DNA of 64,000 nt. It comes from Solicoccozyma terricola. Taxonomy: Eukaryota > Basidiomycota > Tremellomycetes > Filobasidiales > Piskurozymaceae. The translations under genes and the position numbers were made by a program. Each line of letters opens with the position of its first letter. Position 1 is the stretch's first letter. This document shows, piece after piece, positions 1 through 10,771 of the stretch. The notes beneath the pieces are model-generated. The model searched no databases, was not told the DNA's origin, and saw only the letters and a program-made list of their open reading frames with translations. The DNA is taken from assembly GCA_001600875.1 (NCBI GenBank), contig BCLD01000001.1, forward strand, positions 1,115,266 through 1,179,265, read 5' to 3'.

Positions 1-3000
1 CACAGCATGATGCATCGATCGTGCCCCCTTCTTTATGGCCAAAAGCTACTTCAGAGTGCTTGTCAGTAGTACCCGGTACATCGAGAGCTATGAAATTGGG
101 CTGTTAGCCCCTGTTCCTTGCTTACGATGAAAAGCCTGCATTCTCAGACTCACCTGGATTTTGATCAAAGAACCCAACTGGCTTCATCATCAGGCGGCAA
201 TGTTCTACGTTCATAACGGGAAACTGCTCCGGAGATGGGACATGTGTGACTCCGAATGTGATCCATGCGGCCACATCAGTGTTCCGAATGTTCTTATTGC
301 CAGATGTCCAGGCGACAATCGAATCTGCGGGAGTTTCCCTGAGAGTGATTGCAGGATAAGTGGTCCAGTAGCTAAAGCAAATCCAGTTCCTATACTTACC
401 TTGTTTGCGGGACGTGCTTGCCGCTAGGGTATCGCTGATCTGGGGCGTATGGAGCTACCCAAAGGGATTTGGTGGCGAACGGAGCTCGCTTGGCTACCCA
501 TGAGTCTGGCTTGGGAAGGAGGGGTGGCATGTCTTTGCACATAACTTTGTAGCTGATGCGAGTGACGGCGGAGTCCTGGGTGATGAGCATAACATTTTGC
601 GATGTAAGGCGATCAAACTTACCTGACTGGTTGCTTTGAAGCGTAGTGTTTCTTGTTTTCGTTGCAAAACGACCAAGTTCTGCTGGCATCGTTGTCTTTG
701 GAGTAGCGATCTCTCAGTACAGCCGTGAGACATTCAAGCTCGAGAAAACTCACCGTAATTTCTTACACCATCCGTCGTGGTTTCGAGATATGTTTTCTTA
801 GCGATGAACCCATTACCCAAGAAATTCTCTTTGGATCCCGTTGGCTCTTCCATGGGAATCACGTCTTGCTCCAAAATGGTGTTATCAATTCCGTCGATCA
901 TGGAGTTGACACGAAGGGAGAAGAGGTGCTGGTGAAGATGAGCGTTGATGCGAGGGGCAACTTCGGTGCCGTGACCACCGGTTCCTTCGCCTTCGGCGAG
1001 AACGTAGAGGTTCAAAACACCAGTCAGTCGGACCTCGCACTCAATGGACCCGTCCTGGTAGAAGTTCCAGTATAACGCATAGATGTAATTGGCTGACAAA
1101 AGATAGCTGTCAGTTTCACCTGTACGGACGTAGCTGGTTAGCAACTCACCGATTGTGAAGACAGAGGAGATGACGAGCTTTCTGCTGCGCACACTTTCTC
1201 CGCGGCCGCCCTTTCGGTAATCTGAGGAGCGTAAACTCGACTTAGCCAATGTAACACTACATCTGCTGTTCGCGATTTACCATTAGCCTTCCACAGGAGT
1301 CCACCATCTTCCTCGTGGATACAAATGGCATTCTGGATGACTTCAGGATTCCCGGAATGAGTGACGAATGCGCCAGGCATGTAGTGGATGACACCCTTGC
1401 AGTCACAGCCCAGAGAGAGCTCGTTGGCCAAAATACCAAGCCCGTATTCTCCGACTATTAATATGTTGGCGGATAAGCGTGAGGACACAAGGCGCTCAAC
1501 TATCTGTTTACGCACCATCGAAAGCAAACTTGCGGGGATGCGGGTGCTCTGGAGCTCCGTATGGCTGACAAGAAACGGCGAGAACAAGTCAGCTAATGCG
1601 CCGACTCGAACATGTCATCTTTGATGCCTACAACGACCACTGCAAAGAAGGGAGTTCGCTTCAGTTGATTGCATCAGTTTTTACCCCGGAGCACCACTCA
1701 CTCTCGGCGAGACTCATACTGTAAATGATAGGTCGAACCTTGCCATTGTCGTTATACTGAGAAAATGGATGTTGGTCGTTCAGACACACCGCGAAAATTG
1801 TGCGAAAATAGAGACTCACTGTAACAGTGTTCAATACCAACCCTTCTCGGTGGTGGAATGCAATGTGCACTGCGATAAGAGCATCGATTATTCCACATCG
1901 ATATCATTTTCCAGCACGCTAGAACTCACCATTCCATTTCTGCCACTCGATGCTATTGCCGTTCATCTTGAAGCTGACTCCCTCCGGTTGAGTGATATTG
2001 AGAGGTTTAAGATCATCTCGGACCTTGAAGTCGGGGTTCTCCTCTTGAATCAGATCGGCCAAGAAGTCTACGCCTCCACACCATTAGGCTACTGCAAGCC
2101 AGGCTACGCTTCCTTTCGAACTGCACTCACTGTACTGCTTCATCGGTGGCGGGATCCTCTCCCTCCCACTCAAAGTCTGACAATCTGCTTGATCGAGAGC
2201 AGCAACATCAGGTGGGATAGTGGTACCAGTGCTCAATTCGTTTGACGCATTTCGAGTAGGAGCGAAATCGATCGTGAGTATCTCGTGAGTGTTGCAGTCG
2301 ATGATAGGGTAAAAGTCCATAGGGCTGTAAGAAGTGGCGGCTTGGTTTCAGCAAGTGCAAAATAATGATGATGAGCGCATACGTACTGTGCGTAGATGTT
2401 ATCATGCTCGCTGAGCCGCGCATACATCTGAAAACTCGAAACCGACATCAGTTGGCCTGATAATTTTCAAATGCTGACCGTCGCCGTCGCCGTCGCCGTG
2501 ACCGTCACTCACGATGCACTGCTGCAACCTCTGGCTTTGAGGGAATCGCTTATCAATTCCGATACTCCAGCCATCACAATGCAACTGCTCAGTCTTGATA
2601 CCTGTGTTCCAACATGAGCTGCTTATCACGATCAATAGTCCAAGAACCCAAGAAAGAGCACTCACCGACCTCTGCAGCCAACCTCTTCACCACCTCGCTG
2701 TTCCTGCACACTTCCTCGGCAATACAGAGCTCATCGACTGTCAAAGAAGGTTGCATACCCTCCGGTAGTTGGATGCTGGAAATGACGGACCCTTTGGTTG
2801 AAGAGGAAAGGAGAACAACTAGGTCGTATGCGGTTCTAAGAAAGAGGACGAGAAGGGTGGTCGGTGATTAGGGTTCCTGATTGGATGAACGAGAAGAGGG
2901 AAAGCACTCACCCGGTTACCTCATCAATGATAGTGACATCTACTTTCCTCTCAATGAGGACGCTTCGATCCGCCTTGACCTCCTCATCAGGCTTGGTAGG

Positions 3001-3455
3001 GATTCCGAGGAATTTCAACACTGGAAGGAAGATTGGGGGGAGGGGGGGTCGTATCAGCAACCCCGTACGCCCGTTCGCATTTGATTCAGCTCACCATCCA
3101 ACTTCGGAGGTTCGCAAAGCGATGTAGAGATGAATTTGAAGGCCTTGATAGGGGTTTGAGATGCGACATGATGACGCACGATGTCTGTGGTGAGGGAGAT
3201 CTGAACGTGATAACGGGACAAATAGTGGAGGTATCAGAATCTTTTGAATGGTTGTGTGAGGCTGTTTACATGGAGCGCAGGGGCTGGGAAAGGCGCTGAG
3301 ATGTCATGCCTCACCTCGTCTGATGTCAGCTGGTCAAGAGGGTGGAAGGTCTCCGGCCAATGACGAGCTTGGGTCGATGAGGTTACGCCCATGACAGTTG
3401 ACTTGAGCTGAGAAATGGTGGACTCCTTCGTCGGGGTCTGCGCGATAGGTGACAT
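1..3455 (-). CDS. Copper amine oxidase (primary-amine oxidase), 3' end outside window
   Basis: Oxidises primary amines to aldehydes with release of NH3 and H2O2, using copper and a topaquinone made from a tyrosine; fungal members are often peroxisomal. The start (ATG at 3455) gives MSPIAQTP followed by [10 protein letters not shown], the usual amine-oxidase N-terminus. About 14 short introns separate exons that join without loss of frame. Family landmarks in order: [77 protein letters not shown], the quinone motif ANYIY (about 1080), RLTGVLNLY, copper-ligand HQH in [10 protein letters not shown] (about 960), [13 protein letters not shown], and NPALDVP near the window start. The reading frame is open at base 1, so the C-terminus and any peroxisomal signal cannot be seen. 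Oddities are an 8-nt exon and Ile after the quinone Tyr, where Asp/Glu is usual. Family assignment is secure; the substrate is not known. Confidence 0.93.
1632..1639 (-). other. 8-nt microexon of the copper amine oxidase gene
   Basis: Between the exon ending in ...SLAE plus one base (to 1702) and the exon starting with [11 protein letters not shown] (from 1564), the conserved family sequence needs M-V-V. Only the 8 bases TGGTCGTT, flanked by TTGCAG upstream and GTAGGC downstream, supply it in frame. The flanking introns are 62 nt (1640-1701) and 67 nt (1565-1631). Confidence 0.75.
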
Positions 3456-4758
3456 TGTTGGATTGGATTTTTTTGATTGATTCGAGGAAGATTGCAGATT
3501 GCAGGACTGGATTGCGGATGCTGGGTTGGAGGTTTGTGATGTGAGATCCCAGTCCTTGCTGTTTGTGCTCAAGGACGAGCTAGGAGGTAGATAAAGATTT
3601 ACTTGCTTCGAGACTTTTGCGACGCGCCGCTTAAAGCTTGGAATTGGCTGAACCAGGATCAGCCGCTGGGACGGTGTGGAGTCTGGAGAACACATGGAAG
3701 TCACCGGAAATAGCAAGTAGTGGTATCGTTTAGCAGGACAGTAACTGACGGAGAAGAGTAACGTACAGGATGGCAGAGCAGAGTGGCTGGAACAACCCCC
3801 GACTCGTTCCTTTTTTCTCACCGAGTCAGAGCATTCTATCGGGACCGGAGGGCTTCCTCGCAGAGCAGGTGTTGTTGCAACGACTCGCTAGCATCATACT
3901 GGCAGTCGTCGGTATTCGTTTTCTCCAGTGGAATGGCAAGGTGAATGTCTGTACGAAGGATATGATCTTTCTGGAAATAGGTAGCTGTCCTGCTATTGAA
4001 CATTTACATGAAATAGGCAAACAGTCAGCTAGGTGACCTCCCTTAGCGCTGCCAGCACTGCCTTTTGAATATGAAGCTCACCATGTATGTGTGTGTAGCA
4101 ATACGCTCATTTATCCATTCCTATAAATACCAAAAACCAGTCTGTGGAAGTCCCCTGATATGTCAATATGATCGAAAATCTGACCCTTGTCAAGTCCACC
4201 CGAAGGGGCTGCGGAGGCAGGCTGAAAAGTGCGGACTGTCGGACTAGGTAGTGTCGGCCAGACTGCTTCGGGAACAACGGATGAAGAACGATGCAGAGAA
4301 GAGGGGAGGGGGGGGGGGGGGGGGGAGCGAGTGACGTACCCCCGATTACACTGAAGGTCGAGCGAGCGATCGCTTCTTCCTCCTTGTTCTTTGCCACGAA
4401 AATTGAGAAAAATAACAAAAAATAACTGTTGGTCTCGATTGATTTGTCTCAGTTGGAAAAGCACAGTTCATTCCATCTCATCCGATTCCTACACTCTCAA
4501 GTTGCGTAGGGGACAGGGAGAGAGTGGGTAGTGCAATAGCCACACTCTTCTGGCAGGTCTTGACACTCAGACTCACAGCGCGCATCGAGACCGACGAGCG
4601 AAGAACGGCGGGCCAACCAACATCAACCGGCGATCAACTCTACCGTTCCCTCTCCCCAACCATCTATCTCACCCATTGGAGCTCTCCGCGTAACCCCATC
4701 TCCAATAGACGACCCACAAGCACCCTCTCAACCATCATCTTCTCTCTTACCGTCCATC
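3456..4758. other. Intergenic region upstream of the amine oxidase
   Basis: No convincing gene. Holds the promoter of the minus-strand amine oxidase near 3456-3800 and a G-run of 18 at 4308-4325. Short open frames here show no codon or family signal on either strand. Confidence 0.5.
4308..4325. repeat. Poly-G tract
   Basis: Uninterrupted run of 18 G in an intergenic stretch. It belongs to the long G/C homopolymers that recur in this window. Confidence 0.9.
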
Positions 4759-6073
4759 ATGGGAACGAAACCAAACCACGACTTGTCTTCTCCCTTGGTC
4801 ACCTCGTCCAGCGACGACGCGACAACATTCCTTACCACCAATCTCGAACCAAGTGATAGAACTCCAACAAAGACGTACAACCCCAGAGCAAGATCTACCG
4901 AGAGTCCGAATATGGTATCTTCCATCAATTACTCGGTAAGACTGGGTATGAGCGGAGATACCGAAGGGAAAGCGATGTTTGGTCAGGTGAAGAACAACGA
5001 AGATCATGAGACAGTGACGGAGAACGATGTATGCGAGGATACCGGTCGAAGGGTGGGATATGTGGGTTTCATAATAGTCTAGTGTATGGAAGGATCGAAC
5101 GACTGACTTGCGTTGATTTCACTTTCTCTCGGGGATTGCGGGGGTTCCATTATCAGCTCATCCAACAACATCGTAGCTCCTCCTACGACGCGTCTCTTGA
5201 TCCAAGGTTATGCACCGATGTCGGGACTCGTAGTGCTACACTTCCTCCATTCCTCACCACCTCTCTCAATGATAATCCTACAAAGAATCGAATTCCAACA
5301 AACCATCCAAACGACGAAATCAAGAATGACATACCTCACTCAATCGACGAAACTCCAGAGCTGATTGACATCGCCACCGTTCCTCACATCCATCCATCCT
5401 CGAATCGAAACGAAGCGGAAGTGAAATATGATCATAATCAAGATGAGAGCAATGGTGTTGGGAAGGAGAATGCTCGAATGGAAGGAACGGAGAACATTAT
5501 TGATGTGAGTGTAGATGCGGGTTTTCTTCATATCCACCCACCCTCCCTCCCTTCCTCCCTTCCTCCCTTCCTCTCTTCCTCTCTCTTCCCCCTATCGACG
5601 ACTCGGATGCTCTGGATCGAGGTATTCTCTCGCGGATGTCACGGATGGGGATGTTTCCAAGGCACGATCCACGGCACAACATGCTGGAAAACTCTTGAGC
5701 GTGGTCACCAATCGGGGATCTATGGAATCGCCGTCCATATCTACGTCTCTGCTGACAGCGGAATATTACTCTACTTCGGGGGAATCGTCTCGTCCCGTCG
5801 CTTGATGGGAGCGATAGTCGGAGATTGGGAAGTGCATACCAGCCACTCCCGAAAGCACATTGTGGTTCACCATCAATATCGCAACTCAATCCGAGCTTCA
5901 ACACGACATCATCGCCCTTGAAGGAAAGCGTCTTTGATGTGCTTCAAACATTCCCATACGTAGCACGCGCCACCAGGAACCACTCTCGCCAGCGAACACT
6001 CGACCTCAGTTACTCGATGCGGTCCTGGATTCAGGCTATTAGCTTCAAAGCATGCCCGGCGTACCGCGCTTAA
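4759..6073 (+). CDS. Doubtful hypothetical gene, possibly degenerate
   Basis: Not recognised. Polar, coding-looking stretches occur in three blocks. The first begins MGTKPNHDLSSPLVTSSSDD at 4759. The second, about 5160-5510, contains DEIKNDIPHSIDETPELID. The third, about 5620-6073, runs from RYSLADVTDGDVSKARST to LDLSYSMRSWIQ. The first two could be joined by an intron ending at CAG near 5156. The second and third are separated by a polypyrimidine-rich stretch (5540-5590) with a GTGAGT donor at 5511, which may be an intron, but I could not find a junction in phase. Within the third block the frame changes at GGGGG 5778-5782; removing one G restores a continuous frame. It may be a spliced gene with a sequencing indel, or a decaying gene. 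No domain seen. Confidence 0.3.
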
Positions 6074-7472
6074 GAAATGCTTTCGGTAAACGCTCGTTGC
6101 ACGCGGCCTAATCGAAGTACCAGCGTGGGGCGGCGAGCGAAAAGGCCCTATTCTGGTGTCTAGGTCGTCCTAGCATGCCATACCGTTACTGGGTGTGCTT
6201 TGAGAAGGGGGTAGTTATCTTTGTCCCTGAAGCCGAACTTTAGGCTCATGGGATAAACGTATTGGGAATATAACACCTGCCTAAGAAGATCGTCTCGTAA
6301 TTGTGTTCGACTAAAAGTCACTCCAAGGGTTGCAGGAACGCAATTTCAAGGGATACGCCCATACACTCCTGGTCCCGACGCCATGCAATTATTGTGACTC
6401 GCACATACTTCCAAGCACCCTGAGGGGGGCGTTCCTGTTTAAGAGCTTTCAGCGGAATGGCTTGGACGCCTCAATTGGCAGGGGCTTCACCCTCCAGGGG
6501 GCCAGCATGGAAAGAAAGCTGCCGTGGTTTGCGCGAATGGGAGCCGAGACCGAATCAGGGAAGTTTCAAGACCGAACTTGTTCTGGGCCTTGCTGGATAC
6601 CCAGATCCGGGTTAGAGAAGTGCAGCAACCTTAAATGAGGACCTTTTATTTGCTTTAAAAGTGGCTTTGGGCCTGAGGCTTGTTGCACTGCTCTTCCTCT
6701 GCTCTTTCTCCCCTGGCGCACCTCTCAGGTCAAACCGGGCCCACGCCTCCTCGTCCGGAGGGCGGCTCCCGTATTTATCATTTACTTTCCACCAAGGAGG
6801 AAAGTCGTGGCCACCATCTCGCCATCCTCCAGGACAACAATAAGCAGGTCTCAGCAAGGTGTTAAGCCTCTTGTCTTACCGCCTACACCCAATCCCCCCC
6901 CCTCCCAGATGTCGGACAGAAGCACAGCGCTATAACCACCACCCCACACACACGGTGAACACCGGATTCGCGCTCATCAATTTTAAGCAAATAAGCAAAC
7001 CTTGGACTTGCCTTGGTGCGGACGGACAACGTTAGACACATCCGACACCAGTCATCACCCTCCTCACCCGGCTTCCGATCGAGACATTGCATTGTATCCA
7101 ATGTGGTACAGGTTGTAGGTGCATCCCAGCGCTCGTCAAACCATCAATCAACTACCACCTTCCAAGGCGAGACATTCGGATCAGCAGTTGCTAGGGACGA
7201 CCGACGTCTTGACTCGGCAACATCTGGGTCATCTCGGACTCCCCACACTCACCATCTACCCCTCAATCCATACCCTTCCGCTCACCCACCCCTTCGCCCA
7301 CCCACCCCTTCTTTTATCTTGCGTTCACCATTCCGAGTGTTCCAGAGACTGACATCGTCACATAATTCACACTACTCTACACTTCCACACACGACATTGG
7401 TGAGAGCGGAGTCTCAAACAAAAGGGAGACTCGACGAGGAATCTCACGTTGTCTTTTTAAACCGTGACAGAT
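6074..7472 (+). promoter_or_regulatory. Long upstream region and probable 5' UTR of the Medusa-type gene
   Basis: No gene supported in about 1.4 kb. The sequence just before the start at 7473 ends in a pyrimidine stretch and GACAG, which looks like a 3' splice site, so the leader probably contains an intron. A C-run of 9 lies near 6894. Regulators of this type commonly have long leaders (inference). Confidence 0.4.
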
Positions 7473-10281
7473 ATGTATCAGTCCTCATCATCATCTGGTC
7501 GACCTGGTTTCACCACCTACCCAGCTTCGTCATCCTACCATCAAGATCCCTCGGCCTACTCGTACGGACCACCGCCGCCTCCCCCAGTCAACGGCGAAGG
7601 CTACCACGTCCCGCAGCAGCATCCTCCTCACCACTATACCTCCGATCGTCAACAGTCCACCTCGCAGTTCGGGTACAACGGTGGCTTTAGGTCTCAGTCG
7701 ATTGACTCTCCTACAGGGAGCCAGTACAGCGGCCTGCCTTCTCTTCCTGGCTCGGCTACCATCGGAGCACCCTCGTTCGCACAGCAACAACAGCAGCGGA
7801 TGCCAATGTCCCAGGGCATGCTCCAAATTCTCGACTATTTACCTCAAGAGGGCGATGAAGGGACCGAAGTCGCAGTCACGCTCGATGCTGAGTTCCCACC
7901 CGCTCTCGATCACAACGGCCAGCCAAGCTCACAGCCAGCGAACAAGACCCTCCGCATCGTCTTCGGAGAGGTACCGGTGCAAACGCGTGTCGGGTCGAAT
8001 GCGCCTAGACGTACTCATGACGGCGGTGAGAGGTACGAACAACTTCGACTATGGGGTTTCGCACCACATCCAAGCTATACTGGGTCAATACCGAATGGAG
8101 CAGCGTACGGTCGCGGAGAGGGCGAGATCGGTCGGGTGACCACGCCGGTGTATGTGCAAGTTCTCAATCCGGAAGGAGGCATGATCGAATCGAAGCAGGT
8201 GGGACATTTCTCTTACGAGCATGGCAATCGGAATGGTGTCCCGGCGAAGCAGCAGCGACCTCAGCTGGCCTACTGTAGGTCCCAGTCCCTGTGACTCGCC
8301 TCGAGAATCCAGACCGTGCCGAATCAGGGCAGCTGATGTACCTCTCACGTGTTTTTTTGTTGATTGCCTCGGCTCGACTTGTTGAACATTCCTCTCCACC
8401 GTCTTATAAACAGCTCCAGCGTCAAACCAAAGTCCAAGATCAATCAGTCTTAAACGTCCAGGTGATCATCTCGTCTCTGATCGAGCTTCACCATCGCCAC
8501 AACAGCCTGGCAGCTACTACAGTAAGACCGCCCCAGGCCAAAGTCCTGGATTGCCTTACAACAACAACAACGAAAGCTCGATCTACCGAAACAATCGATA
8601 CGCGCCAGGCATTCCAGACGGTAGAGACAGTCCGGCAACTCATCTGTCAGAGGAGCCTCGCAACGGTTGTGAGTTCTCACAAGGCAGCGAGCGGGCCGTG
8701 ACTGATACTGATGATGAATACGCCATCCCACCCCTTCCTAGACTCCACCTACAGCGCCTTCCCAGACCCCCGCAACGAATCCTCACCGTCTCATCCCACT
8801 CCACCACAACCCCATCAGATCCAAACACAATCGTCATCACGCGGTTCCCCATCCAACTCGTCGAGCTCAGGTATCGGGATGAACGGCCAACCGAGCCTCA
8901 TGCGCACTAGCCAGCTTACCGCGGCGACGGTGCCCTACAACACGGTTTCGGGGTCGAATGCAAAGGCATCATTGGATCTGCAAGGCGACTTGAACAGCAT
9001 GGCAGTCGGCTGGTGAGTAGTGTAGCACTTTGCGGCATGCCTTGTGTATGGCATGCGGATGCAGAGGGCGGAAAAGTTGACGCCATTGTCAAATGTCTCA
9101 TTTTCACGTAGGAACCAAGAAGAATGGCAAGGTCGTCGACGACTGGTCCAATTCTGGCGACGTCAAGAAGGCAACGTAATCCACGCTGCCTTCCGACCTA
9201 TCGCCCAATCGGAATACATCCCAAACAGCATCGTCATCTCTTGCGTCTACCGCGCCGACAAGAACGAGTGCTTCGTGACATCGGTCGATGCGATCTACCT
9301 ACTCGAAGCGTTGGTCGGCGTGCGTTTCTCGGTAGAGGAGAAGAACAGGATTCGTCGTAACCTTGAAGGGTTCAGACCGATCACCGTGTCGAAATCCAAG
9401 CTTGGCTGCGAAGACTTTTTCAAGCTCATAATGTCGTTCCCCAACCCGAAACCGAGAAATATCGAAAAGGATGTCAAAGTGTTTCCATGGAGCGTGTTTG
9501 GTACCGCGTTGAGGAAGATTATTGGGAAATATGTAAGCTTTCGAATGAATCTACCCGAAGACACCAAAGACTCACCCCTTAACGGTTGTCTCCACAGTCT
9601 GCCAGCTACATTCACGCTCCCAACGGCAACATGGGACCTCCTCTTGCTCACATTGAACGTCCGCTCTCTCCCCCTATCGCTCCCTACATCATCCCCGCTC
9701 CGCTCATGAACCCCGACGGCTCCCTCTCGGCTGTTCCAGATCCAGCCTCGTATCATGGCGGCAGTTCCCCCTACCCTCCTCGACCAGGGCCATTGCCATA
9801 CGGCGATGGCGGCAGCGGCAGCGGTACTGGCAGCAACATCAGCAACAACAGCGGCGCTGGTGGACACATGCAATCCGACGGCAGCTATGCATATCAACCC
9901 AAGTTTGAATCCGGTGAATTGTTCGCTTCCGGTGGACTCAATTCCCATATGCCGCCGACTCCCGCAGCCTCCTACAACGGCATCTCCTCGAGCTCGAGTA
10001 ACTCGTTGCCTACGCTGGCTCAACCTGATACCGCGCACCAGCATGGCAGCTCGAGCGGTGGCGGCGGTAACAACTTGCCGATGTCGAGACAAGCTTCACA
10101 AGGACCAATTTCAGCCGACAGCAACGGATACGCTTTTGCGGCTCATCAGCCTGTCGGAATATCGCCTTCGATCCCGAACGGGTCGCATGGAGGTGCACCT
10201 GGAGCATATCTACCGTTGGGAAGGCAGATGACGGCGAGTCCTATGCATGCGACTATGGATGTTGGTGCAGGATATCGATAA
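7473..10281 (+). CDS. medA: Medusa/Ren1/Acr1-type transcriptional regulator
   Basis: Nuclear developmental regulator of the filamentous-fungal Medusa (medA/REN1/ACR1) family; known members control conidiation and morphology. Start ATG 7473 (MYQSSSSSGRPG) follows a likely 5' UTR splice acceptor. A Gln/Pro/Ser-rich N-terminus precedes a beta-rich IPT/TIG-like segment (ILDYLPQEGDEGTEVAVTL to KQVGHFSYE). The family core lies in one exon at about 9113-9532: NQEEWQGRRRLVQFWRRQEG, NECFVTSVDAIYLLEALVG, RFSVEEKNRIRRNLEGF, FPNPKPRNIEKDVKVFPW and LRKIIGKYSASY. The C-terminal 220 residues are Gly/Ser/Asn-rich. Introns include 8275-8413, one near 8655-8740, one ending at 9112, and one ending just before 9600. 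The same strand carries HRD1 490 bp downstream. The assignment rests on the very conserved core. Confidence 0.88.
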
Positions 10282-10771
10282 GCGCCGGAGCAAGTTCAAA
10301 GTTAGATGCATTTCAGCGGGTGTTGGGACGACGTGGAACGCGAGAAAGGGTGTGCAACCAAAGTTGCGTCGTGTATTTTCTCTTTTTGGGCTGGACTGCG
10401 CCATCCCTTCCCCCTTTTTTTCGATCTAGTTTCCTCTTTTCGGATTTGCTCTTTTATATTTTCGGCACATCCCGCTCGCTTCCTCTCGCTCGTCACATCT
10501 TTGTATAAGCAGACATTACTGCCAAATCACATCGTAGTGATGCGATTGTTTACCGTGCCACGTCATCATCGTCACCGAAGGGGAAGGGTCGGGCGCTGGA
10601 ATGATGGGCATGTCCTTCTCCGTCAGCATCATCCATCCACATCACCAGCACCCTCTGTCGGTCGGTCAGAAACACCACCGCTCTGGATGGTACCACAGAT
10701 CAACGCACACCAGCCGGTCAATTAGACCATTTGTCCTACTACAACAGAGCCGTATCGCAACCGCCCACAAG
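10282..10771 (+). promoter_or_regulatory. Region between the Medusa-type gene and HRD1
   Basis: T-rich stretches around 10370-10450 suit the 3' end of the upstream transcript; the HRD1 promoter and leader should lie in the last 200-300 bp. No separate gene seen. Confidence 0.4.

Noticed and set aside
3770..4036. 88-residue plus-strand frame near the amine oxidase
   Set aside because: It overlaps the probable amine oxidase promoter and shows no family motif.
6330..6638. 102-residue open frame on the plus strand
   Set aside because: No family signal and no partner exons; chance frame in non-coding DNA.
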